Assembly: GCF_012933445.1 (NCBI RefSeq)
Contig: NZ_JABBNC010000050.1
Coordinates: 1-55,407 of the forward strand
Direction: 5' to 3'
Source of the DNA: Actinoplanes sp. TBRC 11911
GTDB taxonomy: Bacteria > Actinomycetota > Actinomycetes > Mycobacteriales > Micromonosporaceae
DNA length: 55,407 bases
Shown here: one piece after another, positions 40,146 through 47,402 of the stretch
Numbering within the stretch: the stretch's first letter is position 1
Layout: the number at the start of each line of letters is the position of its first letter
Position numbers and translations under genes: made by a program
Notes under the pieces: model-generated
Database searches by the model: none
Told to the model about the DNA's origin: nothing
What the model saw: only the letters and a program-made list of their open reading frames with translations

Positions 40146-42410
40146 CTACGCGAGATCGACCACGTACGCGCTGACCCGCGCCAGCGCGGCGTTCCAGTTG
40201 ATCGTTTCCTCGTTGGTGGACCAGGACTGGATGTCGTCGATGTAGCAGAACTGGGCCACGCAACCGGTCAGCTTCGACTGGGCGTACGGGTCCTGAATGG
40301 AGGAATTGGGACCGCCCGCGAGCGTGCCCACCGGCGGGTTGGGCAGCGCCGGGTCGAGCTGGTGGGCATACCACCGGCTGTGCTGGTTCTGCGAGCTCAC
40401 CGTCCCGTACCCGGTCACGTACGACATGTTCAGAGCGTTGCGCCCCAGCACGTAGTCGACGCCGGTGAGCAAGCCGTCCCGGAACCGGCGGTCGCCGGTC
40501 AAGCGGTAGCCGGCCCCGACGACCACGAGGTTGTTGAGCAGGATGCTGTTCGAGCCCCAGTCCCACATGTTGTTCGCGGGGGCGTAGGCGACGCCGTACG
40601 GATGCGCGCGCTGGATCGCCAGGTAACGCGAAGCCGCATCGACGACCGACTTCTTCACCGATGCCAGCCCGGGCAGCTTGTTGGGCAGCAAAGCGAGGTC
40701 GAGACGCCCGGCTGCGGCGGTCGCGGCCCAGTCGAAGCCGACGCCGGGGGCGAACACGTCCGCCTTGTGCAACGGCGAGGCGATCACGTCGCGCGCATAC
40801 CGCGAGGCGCCGGTGGTGATGAACAACTCCGCCGCCGCCCAATAGAACTCGTCGGTCACGTTCGCGTCGTTGTAAGCACCGCCGCCGATCCCGTCCGACT
40901 CCGGAGCGTAAAGCGCCGGATGGGCAAGTGCCGCATCGTAAGCGGTCTTCGCGGCACGCAGCGCACGCGCGGCGAACGCCGGGTCGTACGCCTTGTAGAC
41001 CCGGGCCGCCTGCGCGGCGACGGCGGCCAGGTTCAGCGTGGCGGCCGTCGAGACCGGGTGCAGCTCACGCGGCTGCGGATCTAAATGGGGCAGCAGCGGA
41101 AGCCCGGTCCAGGCCGCGTCGTGGATCTTGTGGTGCACCAGGCCGGAGGGTGCCTGCATGCTCAGCAGGAAGTCCAGCTCCCAACGGGCCTCGTCGAGAA
41201 TGTCCGGCACCCGGTCGCCGCTCGTCGGAATGGTCAGCGAGACCTTGCGGACGCCCGGCGACTGCTCGTATTCACTGAGCAGCTCCCAGGTCGAGATGCC
41301 GCCGTTCACCACGTACTTTCCGTGGTCGCCCGCGTCGTACCAGCCGCCACGGACGTCCAGCCGGTAGTCGCATACGCCGGGCTGGCACGGCACGTTCCCG
41401 TCGCCCTGGTTGGGCGCCACGTCGACATGGCCGGCCGGCCGGGCGTACCCGGGACGCAGTGAATTAAGAATTTCGATTCCGCTTCGCTGCGTGTAGTAGA
41501 ACTTCAACGAATCCGAGCGCAATTTCTGGTACGCCGTGACGCCGATATCGAACGGCCGCGAGGTCTCGCCGTCGGCCCGTAACGTGAACCCGGTGCCGGC
41601 CACACGGTATCCGCTGAAATCAATGGTCTGCACGTTCTGGGCGGACGAGACGTCGACCCCGCGCGGCGTGCTGAAGCCGTGCGCCACGGTCTTGCCGGTG
41701 CGCGACAGGAGCTGCCACGGCAACCGTGTGGTGGAAGAAGTGACGAGCGTGGCCACCTTGGGACCATTCGGCACGTACGCGACCTGATTGACTCGCACCC
41801 GCGGCCCGGTGTCCGGCACGTACACCTCGGGCGGCACTCCGCCGACGAGCGACACGTTGTCCACGCAGAAGTGCCACGGATCGGGGCTGCCGCCGACCTG
41901 GAAGGCGACCTGCCCGGCCGCCGTACTGGTCGAGGCGGTGAACGTGTACGAGTAATGCTGCAGGTCACCGAGGGTGGGTGACTGCTCGAAGTAGGTGTCG
42001 TAGGGCGACACCGCGAGCCCGGTGATCGCCCGCACGACATGCCCGGGGTCGCCGGACGCGTCGAAGGAGAACCGGTAGCTCTCGCCCGCGACCAGGTCGA
42101 TGTCGTTCTGTCCGATCGCGACGTCCCAGCGGTTGGTGGTGCCGCCGGGCACGTCCACGCAGGCCCGGCCGTCGGTGAGCGTCATCGGCATGCCGGCCGT
42201 GGACCAGAAGGGATCGGTGGTGCCGTCGAAGCCGCCGTTGGTGACCTGCTCGACCTCGTCGGCCAGAGAAGCCGACGCCGACGAGGCCGACGCCGACGAG
42301 GCCGACGCCGACGAGGCCGACGCCGACGAAGCCGGCGCCGCGGCCACTGCGCTGAGCAGAGCCGCGACACCGGCAACCGTGATGATTCGGGAGCGCTCCC
42401 ATAGAGGCAT
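40146..42410 (-). CDS. Secreted family 9 glycoside hydrolase (endoglucanase-like), 754 aa
   Basis: An exported cellulase. Signal peptide MPLWERSRIITVAGVAALLS ends near the Ala/Ser-rich repeat. A CBM4/9-like carbohydrate-binding domain follows (about 50-200, VTNGGFDGTTDPFWSTAG). Next comes a CelD-type Ig-like domain (about 225-310, RVRVNQVAYVPNGPK), then the GH9 catalytic domain. The catalytic-aspartate motif GGWYDAGDHGKYV is near residue 360, and the proton-donor Glu is in STNEETINWNAAL near 731. HSRWYAH lies between. It would cut beta-1,4-glucans outside the cell. A CebR-like operator overlaps the first codons. ATG 42410 has no good ribosome site. Confidence 0.92.
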   Translation of the reverse strand: MPLWERSRIITVAGVAALLSAVAAAPASSASASSASASSASASSASASLADEVEQVTNGGFDGTTDPFWSTAGMPMTLTDGRACVDVPGGTTNRWDVAIGQNDIDLVAGESYRFSFDASGDPGHVVRAITGLAVSPYDTYFEQSPTLGDLQHYSYTFTASTSTAAGQVAFQVGGSPDPWHFCVDNVSLVGGVPPEVYVPDTGPRVRVNQVAYVPNGPKVATLVTSSTTRLPWQLLSRTGKTVAHGFSTPRGVDVSSAQNVQTIDFSGYRVAGTGFTLRADGETSRPFDIGVTAYQKLRSDSLKFYYTQRSGIEILNSLRPGYARPAGHVDVAPNQGDGNVPCQPGVCDYRLDVRGGWYDAGDHGKYVVNGGISTWELLSEYEQSPGVRKVSLTIPTSGDRVPDILDEARWELDFLLSMQAPSGLVHHKIHDAAWTGLPLLPHLDPQPRELHPVSTAATLNLAAVAAQAARVYKAYDPAFAARALRAAKTAYDAALAHPALYAPESDGIGGGAYNDANVTDEFYWAAAELFITTGASRYARDVIASPLHKADVFAPGVGFDWAATAAAGRLDLALLPNKLPGLASVKKSVVDAASRYLAIQRAHPYGVAYAPANNMWDWGSNSILLNNLVVVGAGYRLTGDRRFRDGLLTGVDYVLGRNALNMSYVTGYGTVSSQNQHSRWYAHQLDPALPNPPVGTLAGGPNSSIQDPYAQSKLTGCVAQFCYIDDIQSWSTNEETINWNAALARVSAYVVDLA
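42271..42330 (+). repeat. 15-nt tandem repeat, 4 units, in the GH9 signal/linker region
   Basis: Four units of GCCGACGCCGACGAG on the plus strand encode SSASA repeats in the linker between signal peptide and binding domain. Confidence 0.9.
42388..42401 (-). promoter_or_regulatory. CebR/CelR-like operator
   Basis: On the minus strand TGGGAGCGCTCCCG, 13 of 14 bases of the CebR/CelR operator TGGGAGCGCTCCCA known from cellulolytic actinomycetes. It covers codons 4-8 of the GH9 gene, so a repressor bound here would sit at the start of transcription and translation. Confidence 0.8.
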
Positions 42411-42442
42411 GGAGCAATATTGATGTCGGGGCACCGCGCGGG

Positions 42443-43564
42443 TCAACCCCAGACTTCGGCCGCGGTCTCCGCGATCAGGCGCAGCTTGGCGACCTCTTGC
42501 TCGTACGACAACACGTTGCCCTCGACCGTGGACGAGAACCCGCACTGCGGCGACAGACATAACTGCTCCAGCGGTACGTACTTGGCCGCCTCGTCGATCC
42601 GCCGCTTCAGCGCGTCCTTCGACTCCAGTTCGCCCCGCTTCGTGGTGACCAGCCCGAGCACCACCTGCTTGCCCGGCGGCACGAACCGCAGCGGCGCGAA
42701 CCCGCCGGACCGCTCGTCGTCGTACTCCAGGAAGAACCCGTCCACGGCCAGCTCACTGAACAACGCCTCGGCCACGAAGTCGTACCCGCCCTCGGCCGCC
42801 CACGACGACCGGAAGTTGCCCCGGCACATGTGCGTGGTGACGTTCAGCCCGGCCGGCCGGTCCGCGATCGCCGCGTTGATCTGCTTGATGTAGCGCAGAT
42901 GCTGGTGCTCGGCGTCGTCGCCGCGCTCGGTGAGCAGCTTGCGCTGGTCCGGGTCGTTCAGGTACGCGAGGCTGGTGTCGTCGAGCTGCAGGTAACGGCA
43001 GCCCAGCGCGGCGACCCGGCGCACCTGCTCGGCGTACGCCGCGGACAGGTCGGCCCAGAACTGCTCCTCGTCGGGGTAGACGGCCGGGTCGATGGCCGCG
43101 CGGCCGCCGCGATAGTGCACCATGCTCGGCGACGGGATCGTCAGCTTGGCCGTGACGTCCGGCTCCACGGTCTGCGCCAGGAAGCTGAACGCGTCGCCGA
43201 AGATCGTCTCGGTCAACCGCACCGGCTCGTCGATGACCAGCGCCGCCGACTCGAAGTCGAGCTCGCCGTCCGCGTTGCGGAAATGCACCTGGATCTTCTC
43301 GTCGGTCCGGTGCACGCCGCCGAGCTGGTAGATGAAGTCCATGTGCCACGACGTACGCCGGAACTCGCCGTCGGTGGCCGAGCGTAACCCGACGTCGCGC
43401 TGCATCCGCACGACGTCGCGGATCGCCTCGTCCTCGATGACCCGCAACTCGTCGGCGGTGATCTCGTCCGCCGCACGCTGGGCGCGGGCCTTGAGCAGGT
43501 TCGGGGGGCGCAGCAGGCTGCCGACATGGTCGGCCCGGAAGGGTGGGGTGTCGCGAAGCGTCAT
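42443..43564 (-). CDS. MetE-like (cobalamin-independent methionine synthase C-terminal type) protein (373 aa)
   Basis: A single-domain relative of the catalytic half of MetE, the YxjG/YxjH type. FRADHVGSLLRPPNLL is the family opening. Zinc-binding residues are expected in NVTTHMCRGNF and LSPQCGFSST, which are present, with the substrate-side DGEFRRTSWHMDF and YLQLDDTSLAY. It would transfer a methyl group to homocysteine or a similar thiol, from an uncertain donor. Length fits the stand-alone group. ATG 43564. Its upstream region holds the H6 hairpin and repeat family 2. Confidence 0.88.
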   Translation of the reverse strand: MTLRDTPPFRADHVGSLLRPPNLLKARAQRAADEITADELRVIEDEAIRDVVRMQRDVGLRSATDGEFRRTSWHMDFIYQLGGVHRTDEKIQVHFRNADGELDFESAALVIDEPVRLTETIFGDAFSFLAQTVEPDVTAKLTIPSPSMVHYRGGRAAIDPAVYPDEEQFWADLSAAYAEQVRRVAALGCRYLQLDDTSLAYLNDPDQRKLLTERGDDAEHQHLRYIKQINAAIADRPAGLNVTTHMCRGNFRSSWAAEGGYDFVAEALFSELAVDGFFLEYDDERSGGFAPLRFVPPGKQVVLGLVTTKRGELESKDALKRRIDEAAKYVPLEQLCLSPQCGFSSTVEGNVLSYEQEVAKLRLIAETAAEVWG

Positions 43565-43980
43565 CGATCCATCGAAACGTATCAGCCGCTCGATAGGAAG
43601 GGTCGCCGCAACCGGCAACCCGCAACCCGCAACCGCCGCCAAGATGCCCGGCGCCGCACGGGGTCTGCAGGTCGACGCGCGGCTCGTCCATCCATCCCAC
43701 TATGTGGCGATCCCGGCCACATTCTGGATTTGGTCGAGACCTTGGAGAGTTACGCCCACATGCGAGCCCTAAGTATCCAAGGTCTACGAAACGTCAGAGA
43801 AGACGGCCGGCCAAAGGCGGACGAAAGCCGAGAAACGACGCTCCACTGTGGATATTATTCTCACCTTGTGGACCCACTGCCACCATGTGGTCGCCAATCC
43901 CGTACAACGGACGCGGATCCCACATGATGGCATTGCAGGGGGCGTTGCGGGGCCGCGGTGAGTGCCGGCATGGCTTCCGT
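43565..43980. other. Gene-free region around hairpin H6
   Basis: Upstream of the MetE-like gene. Contains H6 with its flanks and several further GTGG/CCAC words (43,861-43,932) that resemble decayed flanking blocks of the hairpin element. No reading frame looks coding. Confidence 0.5.
43732..43792 (-). repeat. Dispersed hairpin, copy H6 (minus orientation)
   Basis: Read on the minus strand, the left arm is GTTTCGTAGACCTTGGATAC as in H5, the loop carries GGCTCGCATGTGGGCGT, and the right arm is AACTCTCCAAGGTCTCGACC. The flank AATCCAGAATGTGGCCGGGA then CCACATAGTGGGAT (43,694-43,728) matches the left edge of the window. Confidence 0.88.
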
Positions 43981-44190
43981 GGCGCTTGCTTGCCGGGTCG
44001 ACGGGTGTCACGCGACCCGCTCGGCGAAGCGCAGCAACGCCCGCCCCGCGCTGCGCCCCGGTCGCCGGCGCTATGAAACGACCTGGGCTGCCATCGGCGG
44101 AGCCGACCCGCCCAAGCGGCAAAGTCGACACGACCAGATGGCGCGGCAGCACGTCGACCGATGCCGAGACCTCCGACGCGAAAGGTCTCC
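43981..44190 (-). repeat. Dispersed repeat family 2, copy b
   Basis: The reverse complement aligns with 15,286-15,450. In this copy the leading edge is an inverted repeat, GAGACC at the start and GGTCTC 18 bases on. Confidence 0.7.
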
Positions 44191-44230
44191 AGAGCGGATC
44201 GGGGGCTGGCTCCCGGCGTACGGGAAATGA

Positions 44231-44261
44231 CCGATAGTTTGTTTGTTGAGTGAACTATCGG
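44231..44261 (+). promoter_or_regulatory. Inverted repeat overlapping the ribosome site of the LLM gene
   Basis: CCGATAGTT, 13 bases, AACTATCGG: perfect 9-bp arms. The right arm ends in the GGAGGG ribosome site of the gene starting at 44273. It may be an operator (TetR/MarR-like size) or a hairpin limiting translation. Confidence 0.6.
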
Positions 44262-44272
44262 AGGGTCAACAA

Positions 44273-45175
44273 ATGAAGATCGGGTTCATGCTGCCGCACC
44301 TGCACGAGCAGGCGCACGAGGTGGGCCGCGTGGCGTACTTCGCGAACGAGGCCGAGAAGGCCGGCGCGGCCAGCCTGTGGGTGGGCGACCGGAACATGGC
44401 GGCCGTCCATCCGAAGATCGGCGCCGGCGGCCGGGGAAACACGATCCCCGTCGAGTACAACGGGCCCGCCGACCCGCTGATCGTCCTCGGCGTGGCGGCG
44501 AGCGCGACCACGACGGCGAAGCTGGGCACGCACGTGCAGATCGCGCCGCTGTACCCGCTGTTACAGCTGGCCCGCGCGTGGACCACCGTCGATCTCATGA
44601 GCCACGGACGCGCCATCGCGGGCCTGGGCGTGGGCTGGTCGCCGGAAGAGTACGAGGCGGCCGGGCTGGACTTCGCGACCCGCGGCGCCCGGCTCGACGA
44701 GATGCTCGACGCGCTCGACATCGTGTGGACCAAGGACCCCGCCGAATATCACGGAACGTACGTCGACCTGGCCCTGCATCACTCACCGTTGAAGCCGGTG
44801 CAGCGGCCGCGGCCGCCGATCTACCTCGGCGGGTCGGCCACCTCGGCGCTGAAGCGCACCGGGCGGCGCGCCGACGGCTGGCTGACGTTGTCGATGCTGC
44901 CCGGCTTCATGAACACCGAGCTGATCATGTCGCAGCGCCAGGTGGTCGACGAGGCCGCGCGCGTGGCCGGCCGCGACCCCGCGTCGATCGAGACGGTGAT
45001 GCGCGTCAACGTGATGCCCGGGGTGGCGGTGCCGCAGGTCGCCGACGCCGTCAAGACGATGCACGCGGAGACGGGCATCGAGCACTTCGCGATCGAGACC
45101 ATGTTCTGGGCGGACAAGGTGGACGCCGCCCTGGAGATGGTGCACGGCCTGATGCCGGTGGTGGCGCGGGGCTGA
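44273..45175 (+). CDS. LLM-class F420-type oxidoreductase (300 aa)
   Basis: A second luciferase-like barrel, distinct from the one at 17,554. The opening MKIGFMLPHLHEQAHEVGRV, the cofactor/substrate strands TKLGTHVQIAPLYPLLQLAR-like and ISLGVGWSPEEYEAAGLDFA-like (here AGLGVGWSPEEY), and the late PPIYLGGSATSALKRTGRRA are standard for the TIGR03619-like group. F420 is the predicted cofactor. ATG 44273 has a strong GGAGGG ribosome site inside an inverted repeat. Followed by a convergent gene nine bases later. Substrate unknown. Confidence 0.88.
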   Translation: MKIGFMLPHLHEQAHEVGRVAYFANEAEKAGAASLWVGDRNMAAVHPKIGAGGRGNTIPVEYNGPADPLIVLGVAASATTTAKLGTHVQIAPLYPLLQLARAWTTVDLMSHGRAIAGLGVGWSPEEYEAAGLDFATRGARLDEMLDALDIVWTKDPAEYHGTYVDLALHHSPLKPVQRPRPPIYLGGSATSALKRTGRRADGWLTLSMLPGFMNTELIMSQRQVVDEAARVAGRDPASIETVMRVNVMPGVAVPQVADAVKTMHAETGIEHFAIETMFWADKVDAALEMVHGLMPVVARG

Positions 45176-45184
45176 GGTGTCGTC

Positions 45185-45688
45185 TTACTCGGGGTCGTCG
45201 CGTTTGTCGACGTTCCGGAGAACGACCTCGTAGACGTGCTCGGGGGCGATGCCGTGCTTGCGGGCGATCCACTCGACGTCGTAGCCCTCGCCGTACTCGG
45301 CGACGATGGCGTCCTCGTCCAGCGGCGGCGGGGGCGCATAGCCCGGCGGGGCGTAACCGGGCGGCGGGGGCGCGTAACCCGGGGGCGCGTAACCCGGCGG
45401 GGCATAGCCCGGCGGCGGCCCCTGGTACGCCGGAGGTCCGTAATAGACCTGCCCGGGCGGCGGCGGCGCGTAGTAGTAATTCGGCGCGGGCGGCGGCGGG
45501 GCGTAGTAGTAACCCTGCGGCGGATATTGGACCGGCGGGCCCTGACTCGCGGGGCCGACCTCCCGCTCGATCACGGCGTAGACCTGCTCGACGGTGAGGC
45601 CGTACCGCAGGGCGATCCCCTCCACGTCGTGCCCGTCACCGAACTCGGCGACGATGCGATCCTCCCTGCTCGGATAACCCTCATCCAC
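45185..45688 (-). CDS. Protein with duplicated HTH-like ends and Pro/Tyr-rich centre (167 aa)
   Basis: Residues about 8-44 (EDRIVAEFGDGHDVEGIALR, YGLTVEQVYAVIEREV) and 126-162 (EDAIVAEYGEGYDVEWIARK, HGIAPEHVYEVVLRNV) are clear copies of one 37-residue unit, helical and resembling a helix-turn-helix. Between them lie 80 residues of Pro, Tyr and Gly repeats (PPGYAPP, GYYYAPPPP). I know no family name. Its low-complexity middle could serve as a flexible or adhesive linker. GTG 45688. Confidence 0.78.
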   Translation of the reverse strand: MDEGYPSREDRIVAEFGDGHDVEGIALRYGLTVEQVYAVIEREVGPASQGPPVQYPPQGYYYAPPPPAPNYYYAPPPPGQVYYGPPAYQGPPPGYAPPGYAPPGYAPPPPGYAPPGYAPPPPLDEDAIVAEYGEGYDVEWIARKHGIAPEHVYEVVLRNVDKRDDPE

Positions 45689-45720
45689 ACGATCACGCTA
45701 CCCGCCGCGACCGCGGCTTC

Positions 45721-46023
45721 TTACAGCCCCAGGTAGTTACGCAGTGCGTCGTCGACGCGTGACAGAGTGGTTCGGGATAGCCGGCCCACCCGCGCACCCA
45801 CGTTGTCGGGGACCAGCGGACGTAACCGGGTGACATCGATAGTGCCGCGTACCGGGTCGGCCGGGGCTGCCGGCACCAGCGAGGGCGACGGCGGCGTCGG
45901 AGTGTCGGCGCCGAGGATGACCACGAAGGTGGCGCGGCGCGGGTTGTACGGCGCCGCGGACACTATGGCGATGCGGGTGCGGGCGTTGCCGATCGTGTAC
46001 TCGTAGACGTCGCCTCGCGTCAC
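45721..46023 (-). CDS. PemK/MazF-family toxin (100 aa)
   Basis: An endoribonuclease-type toxin fold. MTRGDVYEYTIGNARTRIAI is the typical PemK/MazF opening (RGDVY). The central VILGADTPT and the DVTRLRPLVPDN segment, with SRTTLSRVDDALRNYL at the end, match the family. It cuts RNA when free. GTG 46023 overlaps the stop of the antitoxin by four bases (GTGA), a common toxin/antitoxin coupling. The centre (PPSPSLVPAAPADPV) is rather Pro/Ala-rich, so activity is likely but not assured. Confidence 0.82.
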   Translation of the reverse strand: MTRGDVYEYTIGNARTRIAIVSAAPYNPRRATFVVILGADTPTPPSPSLVPAAPADPVRGTIDVTRLRPLVPDNVGARVGRLSRTTLSRVDDALRNYLGL

Positions 46024-46259
46024 GCGGCACCGAGGTCGTGCCGGTCGGTGGCGTCGAGTGCGGCAAGGACCGCCTGGTCGTCCGGCGGCAGGGAGGCCTC
46101 CCAGTCGGCGATCACGTCGACGTCGCCTCGTGCGGCCTCGTGCCGGATCGCCCGGTCCAGCCAGCGGCCGACGTCGAGTCCCTCGGCCTCGGCGCGGGAG
46201 CGGGCCAGCGGGATGCTGCCTTCGTCGAGCGTCAGCGAGGTCTTCGTGCGCACTACCAT
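46020..46259 (-). CDS. Antitoxin, ribbon-helix-helix-like (79 aa)
   Basis: A small protein directly upstream of the PemK-type toxin. MVVRTKTSLTLDEGSIPLAR starts with a beta strand and helix like a ribbon-helix-helix DNA-binding fold. The C-terminal half (DVIADWEASLPPDDQAVLAA) is acidic and would neutralise the toxin. Start ATG 46259 is chosen by position; ATG 46271 (MVSGMVVRTK) is also possible. A direct repeat GGTATGGT around the start (46,254-46,275) could be an operator for autoregulation. Confidence 0.75.
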   Translation of the reverse strand: MVVRTKTSLTLDEGSIPLARSRAEAEGLDVGRWLDRAIRHEAARGDVDVIADWEASLPPDDQAVLAALDATDRHDLGAA

Positions 46260-46376
46260 ACCGCTGACCATACCGCCCAACGTGCGGCAGGGCTACCGGC
46301 AGGCCAATTCGAGGCGGCGCGCTACCAACCCGTCGCTCGATTTGAGCCGGGGACGCGCGTGGTTAACTATCGAGCC

Positions 46377-47321
46377 ATGTCGGTCAGTGCGCGGGAGGTT
46401 GCGGTCTTCGAGGACTCCCGGCCCCGCCTGGAAGCGATCGCCTACCGCCTGCTGGGCTCGGCCACCGACGCCGAGGACGCCGTGCAGGACACGTTCCTGC
46501 GGTGGCACGCCGCCGACCGGGAGCACGTCGAGACGCCCGCGGCGTGGCTCACCAAAGTGCTCACGAACCTGTGCCTCAACCAGCTCACCTCGGCCCGCGC
46601 GCGGCGCGAGACGTACGTGGGGATGTGGCTTCCGGAGCCGCTGCTCGCCGGGGACCGGATGCTCGGGCCGCTGGACACGGCCGAGCAGCGCGAGTCGGTG
46701 TCGATGGCGGTGCTCACGCTGATGGAGCGGCTGTCGGCGAACGAGCGGGCGGTGTACGTGCTGCGCGAGGCGTTCGGATACTCGCACGCCGAGATCGCCG
46801 GGATTCTCGAGCTCACCGAGGTCAACTGCCAGCAGATCTACCGGCGCGCGAAGCAGCACCTCGCGGGGGCGCGGGCCCGCGCGGACGTGGACGAGTCGGC
46901 GGCGCGCGTGGTGGTCGAGGAGTTTCTCGCGGCGGCCACCGGTGGGGAGATCGAGCGGCTCGTCCGCCTGCTCACCGACGACGCGCAGAACATCGGGGAC
47001 GGCGGCGGCAAGATCCCGGCGCGGACCACGCCGATCGTCGGGGCGCTGGCGGTGGCGCGGTTCCTGCGTGGGCTGTTCCGGCCCAGCCCGGCCAAGCGGA
47101 ACGCGCTGGGCGGCACTCCGGCGATCTACGCCGAGGTCGCGAACGGCGGGCCGGCGGTGGTGGTCGTGATCGACGGCAACGTGGTCGGCGTGATGTGCCT
47201 GGAGATGACCGCCGGACGTGTCGCCGCGCTCCGCGTGCAGGTCAACCCCGACAAGCTCGTACGCGCGACGCGGCAGTGGCCCGGCTCCGGCCACGGGAAG
47301 CCGCTGATCGCCGCCTGGTGA
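46377..47321 (+). CDS. ECF41-type RNA polymerase sigma factor (314 aa)
   Basis: An extracytoplasmic-function sigma factor with the C-terminal SnoaL-like extension of the ECF41 group. Region 2 is RLEAIAYRLLGSATDAEDAVQD-like, with DTFLRWHAAD. The linker has the group's WLPEP motif (GMWLPEPLLAGD). Region 4 is AVYVLREAFGYSHAEIAGIL. The extension carries the group marks DGGGKIPA and NPDKLV. ECF41 factors regulate themselves through this domain and usually control a neighbouring oxidoreductase or carboxymuconolactone-decarboxylase gene. Here a flavoprotein follows. ATG 46377. Confidence 0.92.
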   Translation: MSVSAREVAVFEDSRPRLEAIAYRLLGSATDAEDAVQDTFLRWHAADREHVETPAAWLTKVLTNLCLNQLTSARARRETYVGMWLPEPLLAGDRMLGPLDTAEQRESVSMAVLTLMERLSANERAVYVLREAFGYSHAEIAGILELTEVNCQQIYRRAKQHLAGARARADVDESAARVVVEEFLAAATGGEIERLVRLLTDDAQNIGDGGGKIPARTTPIVGALAVARFLRGLFRPSPAKRNALGGTPAIYAEVANGGPAVVVVIDGNVVGVMCLEMTAGRVAALRVQVNPDKLVRATRQWPGSGHGKPLIAAW

Positions 47322-47402
47322 CCCAGCTCACAAACCGCTCCTGTCAGGGATCACCGCGCTCTCCGGTTCAGAAAGGGAAGTCACCGAGAGCGGAGTGAAA
47401 CC

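Noticed and set aside
43784..44152. Minus-strand protein shared with the frame at 15,300-15,450
   Set aside because: Similarity at the peptide level follows from the DNA repeat. The two copies have different lengths, no common start and no known domain.
47342..47368. ECF41 target promoter before the flavoprotein
   Set aside because: TGTCAGG fits five of seven -35 positions but no CGTC-like -10 follows at the right distance; kept only as a note.
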